34,592 nt of DNA from Bacteroidia bacterium (GTDB taxonomy: Bacteria > Bacteroidota > Bacteroidia > UKL13-3). Shown here one piece after another: positions 10,601 through 19,715 of the stretch. The stretch covers positions 1 through 34,592 of the forward strand of contig JAGPCK010000033.1 of NCBI GenBank assembly GCA_018058135.1, written 5' to 3'. The position numbers were made by a program, and so were the translations under genes. The notes under the pieces are model-generated. The model did not search any database and was not told the DNA's origin. It worked only from the letters and a program-made list of their open reading frames with translations. Within the stretch, counting starts at the first letter, position 1. Each line of letters opens with the position of its first letter.

Positions 10601-11535
10601 CATTCAGACCGAATTTCATTGGCACTAATGGTTAAAAACTGGAAGTTTACTAAATCCCCCTCGGTACTTGTGCCGTGGGAGGCATCAATTTTCATCGCAA
10701 AACTTTTAACTTCTTGCGTAGGTGTTTGATTTAAATATTGTTCATACCCAACTACTACTAAATCACCATTTCCATCCTGAATCAAGTCTGTTGCTCGACC
10801 TGTTAATTCAAAAAAACATCCGGTGTTATTGTTGGATCCATAAACTCTTTCCCACATTAATTCACCATCACTGTATCGTATCTTTGCAACGTAAGGTCTT
10901 TTTCTGTATGGCAGTGACGAATTACATGGCGCAACGGAACCATAATTAATTTGCTGGTTGTTTGAAAAAACATTACCCGTTTTATGATTATATGGAGTAG
11001 TATAACTTCGTGATTCGCCACACACATAAATATATTGTTTATCGGCAGACTGAATGACTTCTAATATTTCCAGAGAATTATCGCCATAGGTCCTGAACCA
11101 AATCACATTTCCATCCAAACCAACTTTTGCTACATTGCCGTACCTGCATCCATTTCGATAATTAGGGCAAGCTAGTAGTTCAATGTCGCTTTCTGATAGA
11201 GGGTCTTGCTCATCTGGCATAGGATGACATGATTCACATGGATGATTTACATAAGTGCTAAATCCAGCGCAAATGTATGATTCGTGAAGATTATTAGAAG
11301 AACTATATCCTTTGGTAAAAGAGTAGTACCAATCCTCTCCGCTATTATCTTGGGTTTGTTGATTACCAGTTGTAGGGTAGCTTGTAGGAGTTGTACCAAC
11401 ATTAACAACATGTTCACGCGGTGCCCATTGGGTTCTCTTCCAATGAACTTCTGGTGCTTGGCTATAAGAATTTAAAAAGAACATTGCAAATTGTAAAAAC
11501 AGCAATGATTTTAGAGATAGTCTATTTATTTTCAT
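7615..11535 (-). CDS. large T9SS type A cargo protein with beta-helix region
   Basis: Secreted protein of 1306 residues. An N-terminal signal peptide ends around NSYSQAPEVHW. Residues about 60-590 contain repeated blade-like units (GDGELMWERVYG-like, LVVVGYEQ, LVVCGNNS) typical of propeller surface proteins. Residues about 620-1080 look like a right-handed beta-helix, with patterns such as GGRLILNGATLSG and SSIQDARTAIAMGDD. From about 1228 the sequence LYPNPASAEW to the final KISILH is a type A sorting domain for the type IX system. It is preceded by a consensus promoter at 11555-11584. No catalytic motif was recognised, so a structural, adhesive or glycan-binding role is as likely as an enzymatic one. 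The next gene downstream is a second T9SS cargo. Confidence 0.9.
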   Translation of the reverse strand: MKINRLSLKSLLFLQFAMFFLNSYSQAPEVHWKRTQWAPREHVVNVGTTPTSYPTTGNQQTQDNSGEDWYYSFTKGYSSSNNLHESYICAGFSTYVNHPCESCHPMPDEQDPLSESDIELLACPNYRNGCRYGNVAKVGLDGNVIWFRTYGDNSLEILEVIQSADKQYIYVCGESRSYTTPYNHKTGNVFSNNQQINYGSVAPCNSSLPYRKRPYVAKIRYSDGELMWERVYGSNNNTGCFFELTGRATDLIQDGNGDLVVVGYEQYLNQTPTQEVKSFAMKIDASHGTSTEGDLVNFQFLTISANEIRSECYGIEYQYNQPSKFVICGRIDQSSGSSSIGFETYVTGIDNNLNLLGTINIIPPFTTTSSIPGHNLFEIIPTDIHLRGNGDILVGAVDDYIFEQTFYDQWGNVLGETYGASGIGEVLIFTNQANDYQYSTHVTLPHSIRAYDLKVGVIATENNGFAVVSSTQYPNSPPSGYTACCSPAYTLDADDCGYWNADAYILQYNSSNTLVWDKIFDAGLPNGNNCRPYDVKRQECMYRILVAPDGGLVVCGNNSMNFDDCYLAKLYGPCQNGATYPQNHSAYFNTVLTSSYQPLGPLPGDNYNYKGQILIGAGATVELTGVWHFADSRQVGVPTGIVVYPGGRLILNGATLSGIETSLQDCNFDYTGESMWDGIQVYGNRSQPQYYAGQPNPDHGVVIMQNGSSIQDARTAIAMGDDTYSSNGGVLRVMPSTPRCSFKNNFTSVAFLSYWNTADLNGICRSSFTDVDFICDAPMKDSYFGGRASNVFISNWAVYGIKFEGCKFENSYASNFSNGKRTTGIFSIDGTYSITPSDNPATFIQPCDYPDGAKCEFNYLSKGLEFWFDPQYALANSIHVYEAKFKDVSIGVESKIDFNTVLYKNQFEYTTNFKYDFNITQPRSILLNQTANCGVFDNTMSWNTNINTLYSPIGVQIDNSQVTPGATFNAIAGNTIANASGASYAIGSVFTHTNFDMQATCNTYTNMDIDWLVDFEPASPANEQFADQTISGYDPSNVFTASPGTANILAANLNGIPNYYTNATLVTSNTNILTPVGTTPCSSKDPCWAYGENWVGDEGGGEGDPTPGSMRGSNETAIMKQIYAGNFKLALTAIEALKNDSLKALYNLIYGVYYSGRSYAALTPLELSTLRGFAQWNNAVATYAQGILKFFAGDENMATPVVVPLPGSLNKNVGTGKLDAASGKYLSLYPNPASAEWILAYQLPSVAANYMLNVYDNMGRCVYTSAIHNNKGNIKIDCLKWANGIYLVSLTNRGVQLHAQKISILH

Positions 11536-11554
11536 AATTTTAGGTTTTAATACT

Positions 11555-11584
11555 CAAATTTATGTTTAATTTTATAAATAGCAA
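11555..11584 (-). promoter_or_regulatory. Bacteroidota-type promoter for the 1306-residue T9SS protein
   Basis: On the minus strand TTG (plus 11582-11584) is followed by exactly 19 nt and then TAAATTTG (plus 11555-11562). This matches the TTG-N19-TAnnTTTG consensus of the primary Bacteroidota sigma factor. The box ends 19 nt before the ATG at 11535. Confidence 0.7.
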
Positions 11585-11641
11585 ATCCTACACTATCTTT
11601 TTGTAATTTCGTCATATTATATTCTTTATAGAACTACAACC

Positions 11642-12379
11642 ATGTACAAAGTTTTATTAGTAGTGGGTATGGCATTTATTAGTTGTGAAAATAAACAGGT
11701 TGGAAATGTTTCAAATGTTCATTTAAAGGAGGCTTTAGTCATAAATATTGATTTTAATTATAAGAGCATACTTGAACGCGTGAGTAAGGTGTATGGCTAT
11801 AATAAAAAGGCTTCATTTGTGGCCGATAGAAAAGGTATTCCTGCTTCGGCTGTCCATTTTAACCGTATCGATTCAGCTTACATTGATTTTGGTGATCTGG
11901 ATAAAGCGTCTTTTGTGAGCGGACTTTTTACCATCAGTTGTTGGGTATACCTTGAGGATACACTTTATCCGGGTGCCATAGTAAGTAAGCGAGGTGCAGG
12001 AGGCGATTTTGAATACTGTATAGATAATCATTTTTGGAATAAGGCTTTTTATACTTTTGATAATTGGGTCCCCAATGGCAGCACCACCGTGTATGGAGTT
12101 GATCCGTTAAGTGCGAAGGCTCAGGTAAAGCTTAACCAATGGCAGCATTTGGTTTATGTGGGCAATGGCAGTCAATTGAGGGTTTACAGCAATGGTGTTT
12201 TGCAAAGCGGAGTAGATTTTAAAAACAGTTCAGCTTTTGGAAATACGTCTACCCCGTTGGTTGTTGGTAATGGGGGAGGGTTTATGAAGAACTATTTTTT
12301 TCAGGGAGCCATTGACGATATTCGGATGTATAACCGGGTGCTAACTGAACAGGAAGTGCAATGGCTTTTTGCAGAGTAG
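11642..12379 (+). CDS. LamG-like jellyroll lipoprotein
   Basis: Predicted envelope lipoprotein of 245 residues. The N-terminus MYKVLLVVGMAFISC ends in a lipobox with C15. The rest is a concanavalin-like LamG domain (about 45-243): FTISCWVYLED, LNQWQHLVYVGNGSQLRVY, GNGGGF and the characteristic ending GAIDDIRMYNRVLTEQEVQWL. Such domains bind carbohydrate or act as spacers. It is divergent from the large T9SS gene at 11535, with 106 bp between the two starts, and is followed by another surface-protein gene. There is no sorting domain, so it probably depends on lipoprotein export rather than T9SS. The ligand is unknown. Confidence 0.85.
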   Translation: MYKVLLVVGMAFISCENKQVGNVSNVHLKEALVINIDFNYKSILERVSKVYGYNKKASFVADRKGIPASAVHFNRIDSAYIDFGDLDKASFVSGLFTISCWVYLEDTLYPGAIVSKRGAGGDFEYCIDNHFWNKAFYTFDNWVPNGSTTVYGVDPLSAKAQVKLNQWQHLVYVGNGSQLRVYSNGVLQSGVDFKNSSAFGNTSTPLVVGNGGGFMKNYFFQGAIDDIRMYNRVLTEQEVQWLFAE

Positions 12380-12416
12380 CTGTAATGTAGTTCTTGTGTT
12401 TTCGGTTGCGCGGTCA

Positions 12417-12441
12417 GCTGTCAAATGTAGCGTCTGACAGC
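12417..12441. other. stem-loop after the LamG gene
   Basis: GCTGTCA (12417-12423) and TGACAGC (12435-12441) form a perfect 7-bp inverted repeat with an 11-nt loop, 38 bp after the LamG stop codon. It is not followed by a T-run, so calling it a terminator would be a guess. The rest of 12380-12578 shows nothing recognisable. Confidence 0.35.
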
Positions 12442-12578
12442 AAAAAGAGGGTTGAGTGGAAGTATTTTGGCACTACTAGAAGTGGATGGTAAGAACACCT
12501 TTCATGCAACCAATTTAATTAAATCGGGTCTTTAAAAAACACATATCTGTAGTTATTTTATTAACTTGCTTCATAAAT

Positions 12579-14162
12579 ATGAATAAAATCATTTTGCCGT
12601 TTGTTTTGCTTTTTTTGTTGTGTACAGGTTACGTAGGCGCTCAGAACTATGTTCCTTTTCCAATTACCGAAGCTTTTCTTTACAAGCCAATCGGGGGTAA
12701 TGCACAAAAAAACACATTCCCCGTTGTCGGTTACCGTTTCGACACCAGCTACACCAGTGAAGGAGACAGTGTGTGGGTAAGTGCACCCATGGCACGTATA
12801 GTAGCCGGTTGCTACAAGGCCAATGGCGCTTCGTGGCTTGGACCCGAAATGCGCAAGAAACATGATGGCACGTACCGGTTCATCAACCGAAAAGGAAAGC
12901 CCATTACCCTGAAATCTGCTGCTGCGCTTTATGAATCATGGAAGCTATACGAGGGCGACAGTCTGTATGTAAAGGCTTCAGTTGACACCATTCGGATTGA
13001 TTCATTTTTGCACATCACCGATACGATTAAACTTATTCGCCTGCAGGCATACAACAAGGGCGACACACCAATTGTCAATTCTGTGTTGAATGATACTCTT
13101 CTGCTCAGCCGTAACTATGGTCTCATCCGTACAATTGATTTTTACCAATACGGGGCATATTACAATGATTACATTGCACTTAGTAATACTTATAATAATG
13201 AAGTGGACTTCGTTTCACCAACAACTTATCTCCTTTGGGCAAGTTGGAAAAACCATTCCAAATTACAATTGAAAAGTTACCCCGAAGTTTTCCGCTTCAA
13301 GCCGGGCGATGAATTTCACATTGGCGAAGGTCAATACCATTATAGTCCTATGAGTCAATATAAATCTATTTTTTTTAGTAATGTAATAATTAAAGTTATC
13401 GATATAAAGGAGGAAACTCCAGAATACATTACATACAACATTCATAGCATTGCAAAAAGACAGTTTGGAGAAAAGCCTCCTGTTTACACAACTGAATATA
13501 TTGAAGCTGAATGGGACTATTCATTTGAAAGCTCAACTCAATTTGGCTTGTATTATAATTCGGATTCTTCGAACATTTTTCCATTCAATCCATTTACCAT
13601 AGGGAAAACAACTTCTGCCAATTACAGCGTGCTTACCGAACAAGGTTGGTATGCAAATCCTTATGAGATGTACAAAGGCTCTCAAGACTCGTGTTATTAT
13701 CAACGGACAAATTTTGAAAATCAAATTTCACCAATAGCTTACTTGTTTGGTAAAGGAGGACCTTATTACCGTAAAAGTATTATCATTTCTGATTTTCCAT
13801 TTAGGACCTATGAAATTACTTATCGCACCCTTGACTATTGGAAAAGTGGCAACCAGTCCGAAGGTACACCTTATAAAGAAAACGAACTCTTGGGAGCAGG
13901 AGTTATCGAGAACAATGCTACACCATTGCTGTATCCAAATCCTGTACAGCATGGCAATAATGCAAAGTTGCAACTACCTCTCACCACAGGCCATTCCTAC
14001 AAAACAGTAATTACTTCAGTTACCGGTATTCAGATGCTTAGTCAGGAAGCAAACACCTCCAATGTGATTCATATGGAAAAACTGAATCCGGGTATGTATG
14101 TACTTACTTGCACCAACCTCAACACGGAAGAAAGGTTTGTAACTAGGCTGGTGGTGTATTGA
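12579..14162 (+). CDS. T9SS type A cargo protein, unknown function
   Basis: Secreted protein of 527 residues. The signal peptide (MNKIILPFVLLFLLCTGYVGAQ) is clear. Residues about 23-445 form a mainly beta-predicted region rich in Tyr, Asn and Thr with no motif that I recognise. The C-terminal 77 residues, starting LYPNPVQHG (about 451) and containing LNPGMYVL and the final RLVVY, are a type A sorting domain that directs secretion and surface attachment through the type IX system. It stands alone on the plus strand between the LamG gene and the convergent TPR gene. The function of the middle region is unknown. Confidence 0.85.
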   Translation: MNKIILPFVLLFLLCTGYVGAQNYVPFPITEAFLYKPIGGNAQKNTFPVVGYRFDTSYTSEGDSVWVSAPMARIVAGCYKANGASWLGPEMRKKHDGTYRFINRKGKPITLKSAAALYESWKLYEGDSLYVKASVDTIRIDSFLHITDTIKLIRLQAYNKGDTPIVNSVLNDTLLLSRNYGLIRTIDFYQYGAYYNDYIALSNTYNNEVDFVSPTTYLLWASWKNHSKLQLKSYPEVFRFKPGDEFHIGEGQYHYSPMSQYKSIFFSNVIIKVIDIKEETPEYITYNIHSIAKRQFGEKPPVYTTEYIEAEWDYSFESSTQFGLYYNSDSSNIFPFNPFTIGKTTSANYSVLTEQGWYANPYEMYKGSQDSCYYQRTNFENQISPIAYLFGKGGPYYRKSIIISDFPFRTYEITYRTLDYWKSGNQSEGTPYKENELLGAGVIENNATPLLYPNPVQHGNNAKLQLPLTTGHSYKTVITSVTGIQMLSQEANTSNVIHMEKLNPGMYVLTCTNLNTEERFVTRLVVY

Positions 14163-14361
14163 AGTGCTAGCCCGTTTCGTGTTTATTTGTTGCCCAACTA
14201 CTTCTTTGCCAATCTATCTCTGGTGCTTATGTAAATGTGATGTGTGAAACTATGAGGAAGAGTAAACCAGTTTAAAAACATTAGAGTATATTTTTCATAT
14301 TTTGAAGGTGGCGTGAATTTGTTAGTGTAAAAGATATTCCGCTTCACTCGTGAGACTCGAT

Positions 14362-14393
14362 AAAAAAGGATTCACTCGCGGGACGTGAGCGAA
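14362..14393 (-). terminator. probable terminator of the glyA-TPR operon
   Basis: On the minus strand a 9-bp stem with one mismatch and one G-U pair (TTCGCTCAC, plus 14385-14393, against GCGAGTGAA, plus 14371-14379) is followed by TCC and a run of six T (plus 14362-14367). It lies 15 bp after the TPR stop codon, the expected place for an intrinsic terminator. The rest of 14163-14407 holds nothing else I can name. Confidence 0.55.
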
Positions 14394-14407
14394 GGCTATA
14401 GATTTGA

Positions 14408-15259
14408 TTAATCGTACAACCCTTTGCAATACTTGTTCAGAAAACCAGTGGCTGCTTTGTTGCCTATGGCTTCGGCTGTTTTAAAATCTTCGCAGGCTCC
14501 TTCACCGTCTTTAATGCTCAACTTGGCAAAGGCGCGGTTAATGAGTACCACCGTATTGCCGGGATATGCTTTTATCAACTCATTGTAGTCGGCAATGGCA
14601 CCCGGAACATCCTTGAAAAATTTCTTACACTGTGCCCGGTTGTTGTAGGCTTTCATGTCATACAACTTAGGGTTAATCATAATTACCGTATCGTAATCGG
14701 CCATGGCATTGCGCAGATTACCTAACTCTTCATATATCACTGCCCGTTGAAAATGATACTCCGCGTTTTTACGTTCCAACCGAATAGCGGTATTCATGTC
14801 TTCCAGTGCATCTTTAAAACTACTTCCGGTGTAAAGCATTACTGCACGGTTGTAATAAGCTTTGCTGAATTCACGGTTGCTGGCAATTGCCGCATTTATA
14901 TCGTTAAAAGCACGCAGGGTATCGCCCAGTTCATAGTAATTAATAGCACGCAGTAAATAGGCTTCATGGTCTTTGGGGAATTCTTTCAGTACCTTATCCA
15001 AATGCTGGTTGGCTGTTTTTAGCTGACCGGTGTTGGTGTAAGCCACACCTAATCCCATGTAACATTCAATAAATTTCGGGTCGGTATTAAGGGCCATGTT
15101 AAACCACTGAATGGCTTCCTGGTTTTTTCCTTTGTTCAGTAGCGCATTGCCGGTGTCGTATTGCTTTTTGGCAGCAGGATTTATCTTGCGGGCAGATTGT
15201 GCATCGGCTGATAAAAATGAGCTCAGCAACACGACTATAACGACAAAATGTTTAAGCAT
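14408..15259 (-). CDS. TPR-repeat protein, exported
   Basis: Protein of 283 residues with a signal peptide (ending around LSADAQ) and six to seven tetratricopeptide repeats (about 32-270), for example [35 protein letters not shown] and [26 protein letters not shown] arrays are protein-binding scaffolds; here it is expected in the periplasm. Its ATG lies upstream of the glyA stop codon, overlapping it by 8 nt, so it is translated from the glyA transcript. A functional link to serine hydroxymethyltransferase is not expected; the overlap probably reflects operon compaction. A terminator-like hairpin follows the stop. The specific partner is unknown. Confidence 0.85.
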   Translation of the reverse strand: MLKHFVVIVVLLSSFLSADAQSARKINPAAKKQYDTGNALLNKGKNQEAIQWFNMALNTDPKFIECYMGLGVAYTNTGQLKTANQHLDKVLKEFPKDHEAYLLRAINYYELGDTLRAFNDINAAIASNREFSKAYYNRAVMLYTGSSFKDALEDMNTAIRLERKNAEYHFQRAVIYEELGNLRNAMADYDTVIMINPKLYDMKAYNNRAQCKKFFKDVPGAIADYNELIKAYPGNTVVLINRAFAKLSIKDGEGACEDFKTAEAIGNKAATGFLNKYCKGLYD

Positions 15260-16523
15260 ATAAAGGGAATTCGGCCATTAATTTATTTACTTTCTTGCGC
15301 ACGGCTGTGATGTTTTTTTCATCTTCAGGTTTCATGAGCACAGCGTCAATTAAGTCAACAATTGTGCCCATGTGCTTTGCTTTCATGCCACGTGTGGTAA
15401 TGGCTGAAGTGCCTATGCGGATGCCTGAAGTTACAAAAGGAGACTTATCATCAAAGGGTACCATGTTTTTGTTTACGGTGATATCAGCTCTTACCAGTGC
15501 ATTTTCAGCTGCTTTGCCGCTGATGTTTTTATTGCGGAGATCAATGAGCATTAAATGATTGTCGGTGCCACCGGTAATAATGTGGTAACCTTTTTTCATG
15601 AATGCAGCAGACAATGCCTGTGCATTTTTAATCACTTGTTTGCAATAACGTGTGTAAGCAGGGGTAAGGGCCTCACCAAAGGCCACCGCTTTGGCGGCAA
15701 TAACGTGCTCCAACGGGCCGCCTTGTGTGCCGGGGAAAACAGCAGCATCCAACAGTGCCGACATCATTTTTACTTCTCCCTTGGGTGTCTTTTGTCCGAA
15801 CGGATTTGGGAAATCTTTGCCCATCATAATTAGTCCGCCACGCGGGCCACGTAAAGTTTTGTGCGTGGTAGTGGTTACAATGTGGCAATACGGAATAGGG
15901 TCATTTAATAATTTGGCTGCAATCAAGCCAGCAGGGTGGGCAATATCAGCCAGCAGAATGGCCCCCACTTTATCGGCAATCTTGCGCAGTTTTTTGTAAT
16001 CCCAGTCGCGGGAGTAAGCAGAGGCCCCGCAAATAATCATTTTAGGTTTTTCTGCCAAGGCAATCTGTTCAATTTTATTGAAGTTAATAAGGCCGTTCTT
16101 TTGTTCTACTCCGTAAAACGAAGGCTTATATAATTTGCCTGAGAAGTTAACCGGTGAACCGTGTGTAAGGTGACCACCGTGTGAAAGGTCGAACCCCAGA
16201 ATTTTATCACCCGGGTTTAAGCAGGCCAGCATTACAGCAGCATTTGCCTGTGCGCCCGAGTGAGGTTGCACATTGGCCCAAACTGCACCGAACAATTTTT
16301 TTACACGGTCAATAGCCAATTGTTCTACCTGATCTACCAATTCACAACCTCCGTAGTAACGTTTACCGGGCAGTCCTTCTGCATATTTATTGGTGAGCAC
16401 GCTGCCCATGGCTTCCATTACCTGCGGACTTACAAAGTTTTCAGAGGCTATCAGCTCAATGCCGTGTTCCTGACGCAGACGTTCCTGTTCTATTAGTTTA
16501 AATATGGCGTTATCTCTTTTCAT
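15252..16523 (-). CDS. glyA: serine hydroxymethyltransferase
   Basis: Cytoplasmic PLP enzyme that interconverts serine and glycine while charging tetrahydrofolate with a one-carbon unit. At 423 residues it is the usual bacterial length. Visible signatures are [38 protein letters not shown], the HGGHLTHG loop, [12 protein letters not shown] and the PLP-lysine motif [14 protein letters not shown] (K222). The start [10 protein letters not shown] at 16523 is chosen because it fits the family and because the in-frame extension to 16544 begins with TTG inside the -7 box. The stop overlaps the start of the TPR gene by 8 nt. Confidence 0.98.
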   Translation of the reverse strand: MKRDNAIFKLIEQERLRQEHGIELIASENFVSPQVMEAMGSVLTNKYAEGLPGKRYYGGCELVDQVEQLAIDRVKKLFGAVWANVQPHSGAQANAAVMLACLNPGDKILGFDLSHGGHLTHGSPVNFSGKLYKPSFYGVEQKNGLINFNKIEQIALAEKPKMIICGASAYSRDWDYKKLRKIADKVGAILLADIAHPAGLIAAKLLNDPIPYCHIVTTTTHKTLRGPRGGLIMMGKDFPNPFGQKTPKGEVKMMSALLDAAVFPGTQGGPLEHVIAAKAVAFGEALTPAYTRYCKQVIKNAQALSAAFMKKGYHIITGGTDNHLMLIDLRNKNISGKAAENALVRADITVNKNMVPFDDKSPFVTSGIRIGTSAITTRGMKAKHMGTIVDLIDAVLMKPEDEKNITAVRKKVNKLMAEFPLYA

Positions 16524-16541
16524 TATGTTGTAATAAGGCCC

Positions 16542-16549
16542 CAAATATA
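16542..16549 (-). promoter_or_regulatory. -7 box of the glyA promoter
   Basis: The minus-strand sequence TATATTTG fits TAnnTTTG and lies 18 nt before the glyA ATG. No good TTG is found at the expected -33 distance. It rules out the longer reading frame as the true glyA start. Confidence 0.5.
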
Positions 16550-16753
16550 CTTCAGTTCCCTGTGTTTTGGTTGACGGTATTTTGCGCTAAAAGTTGCATT
16601 CAGGGGTTTTCCACGTCATCTTTTGTATTGTCTACTTTATCATGAATCGAGTGTGGATAATTGTGCAAATGTGGAAACACCTTGTTGTAAGCAGCTTTTC
16701 GAATAGCGAATTTTGAGAAAGATTTGTTAACTGATAATTATTATCCTTAACCT

Positions 16754-16909
16754 ATGTATCAAAAAAGGCAGCTTCGTTACAACAGTTCAACCGGATTTGG
16801 CTTTGCACCGTCACGTCAGTACGGGCGCAACATCTTTAACATCAAAACTTTTGTTATTTATGTAGCCATGTTTTTGTTGAGCTTGCTTTACATCGGATTG
16901 ATGGCGTAA
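16754..16909 (+). CDS. small single-span membrane protein (51 residues)
   Basis: A short open frame in the 624-bp space between divergent glyA and the DUF5686 gene. It starts MYQKRQLRYNSSTGFGF, has basic and polar residues up to about 31, then one hydrophobic helix (about 32-50, VIYVAMFLLSLLYIG) and stops at 16907-16909. The inside-positive layout fits a C-tail-anchored small membrane protein. It is too short to be certain, but the composition is protein-like and the flanks otherwise contain no gene. The remaining sequence, 16550-16753 and 16910-17128, holds no recognised element apart from a 12-bp palindrome at 17037-17048. Confidence 0.55.
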   Translation: MYQKRQLRYNSSTGFGFAPSRQYGRNIFNIKTFVIYVAMFLLSLLYIGLMA

Positions 16910-17147
16910 AGCCACTATTCTATTCAGTTTGTTCTGGCGATATTTTTTCGCACGGGAAAATTATCCTCTTTATTTTCTTTAGTCTGTCACATCTGGTGTT
17001 GACATAAACGGAGTTTCATTGGCATTAATTGCTACAGCAAAGCTTTGCGGTTTCAAACAGTACACACACATTTTCAGACCCATTAAAGTATTCATTCAGC
17101 ATTGTAAGGAATGCACCGTAATTTGTTCTATTTTGCACTAACTAAAC

Positions 17148-19694
17148 ATGAGTAGAAAGAAAAAATTATGCGTCTTTGTCATATGTTGGGTGTTGCTGCA
17201 TCTTTCATTTATACCCGCTTATGCCGGAGGGATAACAGGCAAAGTAACCTCAGTTGATCGAGAGCCGCTTTCGTTTTCGAACATATATGTAAAAGGCAGC
17301 ACCAAAGGTACTACTGCCAATACTGACGGAATTTATCGTTTGGAACTGTCGCCCGGCAACTATGTAATTGTTTTCAGGTACATGGGCTACAAATTGCAGG
17401 AGAAAAATGTAACAGTGACAGAGGCCTATGTTAAACTAGATGCAGTGCTGGAGCCTGAACAGGTTTTATTGCAGGGGGTAGTTATAACAGATCAGGTGGA
17501 GGACCCGGCTTACCAAGTGATTCGGCAGGCAATTAAAAAAAGAAGCTTTTACAATAATCTGGTAAAAGAATATTCCTGCGAAGTTTACATTAAAGGCGTG
17601 CAAAGGTTATTGGATATGCCCGATCGGATTTTGGGTATGTCTACCAAAAACATGGAAATAAACGGATCAGCAGCTAATGATTCTAACCTCAAAGGCATTT
17701 TGTATTTGTCGGAATCTATTTCAAACTTTAATTATAAACACCCGGGCAAAGTGCATGAGGTAATGGTTTCTTCCAAAGTAAGTGGACGCAACAATGCTTT
17801 TAGTTACAACAAAGCAAGCGACATGCTTTTTAACTTTTATGAGAACCTGATGCGCATTGAGTCGGTAAGCGAAAGGGCATTTGTATCACCTATTGCGAAT
17901 AACGCTCTGTTTTATTACCGCTACAAATTGTTAGGCGCATTTATCGAAAATAATTACTTGGTTAATAAAATAGAGGTAACGCCTAAACGTAAGCAGGATC
18001 CTTGTTTCAAAGGAGTAATTTATATAGTGGAAAATGACTGGCGCATTCACAGTGCCGATTTATACCTTACCGCTAACACACAAATTAACTTTGTAGATAC
18101 ACTTCGGTTGCAACAGGTATTTGCGCCCATAGAAAAAGATGTATGGATGCCCATTAGCAATAAATTTACTTTTCACTTTGATGTAATGGGTATTGAAGGA
18201 AGTGGTTACTATCTGGGTGTAAACCGCAATTACAATCTTCAGCCTGCTTTTGATAAAAAAACATTTAAAGGTCCGCAATGGGAAGTGCTGGAAGAGTCGA
18301 ATAAAAAAGATTCCCTATACTGGGACAGCATTCGGCCGGTGGAGCTTTCTGTTGAAGAGAAAACAGACTACCGCAAAAAAGACAGCATTCAGGCATTCAA
18401 AAATTCAGAGCCTTACCTGGATTCATTGGATAAGAAGTTTAATCGTTTTCGTATAGGTGCTTTTATTACCAACAGTTATAATTTCCGTAACCGATACCGA
18501 AAAGAAAACTGGAATGTTTCAGGCTTGCTGAGAAGTTTACAGTACAATACGGTGGAAGGTGCTGTAATTAATATGAGTGTATCGTATGATAAAGAACTGG
18601 AACATAAACGCAGGCTTTTTATTGCGCCTACACTCAGGTATGGTTTTTCTAACCAACATTTCAACGCAAAACTGCTGCTCTTCAGAAATTTTAATAACCG
18701 AAAGTTTGCTTCAGGATTTATTGATGCCGGCTCTGATGTAAGCCAGTTTAACAACCGGCAGCCCATCACACCTTTTTTAAATTCGTTTTATACTTTATTG
18801 AGTGAGCGTAATTACATGAAGTTGTATGAGAAACAATTTATACGCACGGGTTACCGCAGAGAGATAACCAACGGTGTTTATCTGCGCAGTGAATTGGAGT
18901 ATGCACACAGGTATTCACTGGTCAATACCGGTTCATTCAAACTGGTGGATGATGTGGTGAATGAATTTGAATCCAATGATCCTCAAAACCCGCTGAATAC
19001 CGGACCTTCTTTTGCCCCTCACCAATCGCTTGTTGCGGTGCTTCAGTTTAACATCCGCATTAAACAGCAGTACGATTTACGCCCCGACCGCAAAATTATC
19101 AACGGTTCTAAGTTCCCTATGTTGCAGGTGGCTTACCGTAAAGGCATTGCCAATGTGCTGGGTAGTGATGCCGACTTTGATCAGATTCGTTTGGGTTGCT
19201 CAGATGACATGCGTGTGGGTTTATTGGGAACTTTGTCCTATCGGTTTACCGCAGGAACTTTTTTGAGCTACAAGCAGGTGTACTTTATGGATCAATACCA
19301 TTTTTCAGCTAACCGTACGTTTGCCTTGCGTAAAATTACCGATGCCGGAGATGTGGGTAATAACAACGATGAAAATATTGCCGGATTTAACCTTAACGAT
19401 TACTACATATTCAGCACCCCGCGTGATTTTGTAGAGGCACATGCCGAACATCATTTCAATGGTTTTATATTGAATAAATTCCCCGGTTTACGCAAGACTA
19501 AATTTCAGGAAGTAGTGGGAGCGCATTACCTGCTTATGAACGGCTCGGTAAATTATTTTGAATTCAGCGTGGGCCTCGAACACATTGGTTTAGGTAATGT
19601 TTTACCCGGATTTTTGAGAATAGATTACATTATTTCGGCCTCCGATATTCGTTCACAAAACCGACAAGGACTGAGATTCGGAATAGGTTTTTAA
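17148..19694 (+). CDS. carboxypeptidase-regulatory-like / DUF5686 outer-membrane protein
   Basis: Protein of 848 residues. After a signal peptide (ending IPAYAGG) comes a CarboxypepD_reg-like beta-sandwich (about 28-112: GKVTSVDREPLSFSNIYVKGSTKGTTANTDG...GNYVIVFRYMGY), as also found at the N-terminus of SusC-type proteins. The rest is the DUF5686 region, ending in many beta-strands consistent with an outer-membrane barrel (final FGIGF). There is no TonB plug domain, so it is not a SusC receptor. The family is common in Bacteroidota and its role is not established. The ATG at 17148 gives a good signal peptide. The next gene starts 21 bp after its stop and has its own -7 box. Confidence 0.88.
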   Translation: MSRKKKLCVFVICWVLLHLSFIPAYAGGITGKVTSVDREPLSFSNIYVKGSTKGTTANTDGIYRLELSPGNYVIVFRYMGYKLQEKNVTVTEAYVKLDAVLEPEQVLLQGVVITDQVEDPAYQVIRQAIKKRSFYNNLVKEYSCEVYIKGVQRLLDMPDRILGMSTKNMEINGSAANDSNLKGILYLSESISNFNYKHPGKVHEVMVSSKVSGRNNAFSYNKASDMLFNFYENLMRIESVSERAFVSPIANNALFYYRYKLLGAFIENNYLVNKIEVTPKRKQDPCFKGVIYIVENDWRIHSADLYLTANTQINFVDTLRLQQVFAPIEKDVWMPISNKFTFHFDVMGIEGSGYYLGVNRNYNLQPAFDKKTFKGPQWEVLEESNKKDSLYWDSIRPVELSVEEKTDYRKKDSIQAFKNSEPYLDSLDKKFNRFRIGAFITNSYNFRNRYRKENWNVSGLLRSLQYNTVEGAVINMSVSYDKELEHKRRLFIAPTLRYGFSNQHFNAKLLLFRNFNNRKFASGFIDAGSDVSQFNNRQPITPFLNSFYTLLSERNYMKLYEKQFIRTGYRREITNGVYLRSELEYAHRYSLVNTGSFKLVDDVVNEFESNDPQNPLNTGPSFAPHQSLVAVLQFNIRIKQQYDLRPDRKIINGSKFPMLQVAYRKGIANVLGSDADFDQIRLGCSDDMRVGLLGTLSYRFTAGTFLSYKQVYFMDQYHFSANRTFALRKITDAGDVGNNNDENIAGFNLNDYYIFSTPRDFVEAHAEHHFNGFILNKFPGLRKTKFQEVVGAHYLLMNGSVNYFEFSVGLEHIGLGNVLPGFLRIDYIISASDIRSQNRQGLRFGIGF

Positions 19695-19699
19695 CTTTG
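19692..19699 (+). promoter_or_regulatory. -7 box of the aldehyde dehydrogenase promoter
   Basis: TAACTTTG matches TAnnTTTG, overlaps the stop codon of the DUF5686 gene and lies 16 nt before the ATG at 19716. No clear TTG is seen at -33. It suggests that the aldehyde dehydrogenase gene can be transcribed on its own. Confidence 0.5.
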
Positions 19700-19715
19700 C
19701 ACATATTTTTTACCC

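Noticed and set aside
17037..17048. 12-bp palindrome GCAAAGCTTTGC in the glyA-DUF5686 intergenic region
   Set aside because: A single short palindrome with no second copy or nearby regulator; such sites arise by chance.
17119..17135. -7-like boxes TAATTTG and TATTTTG before the DUF5686 gene
   Set aside because: Both are one base short of TAnnTTTG, and the nearest TTG is at the wrong distance (14 or 24 nt).
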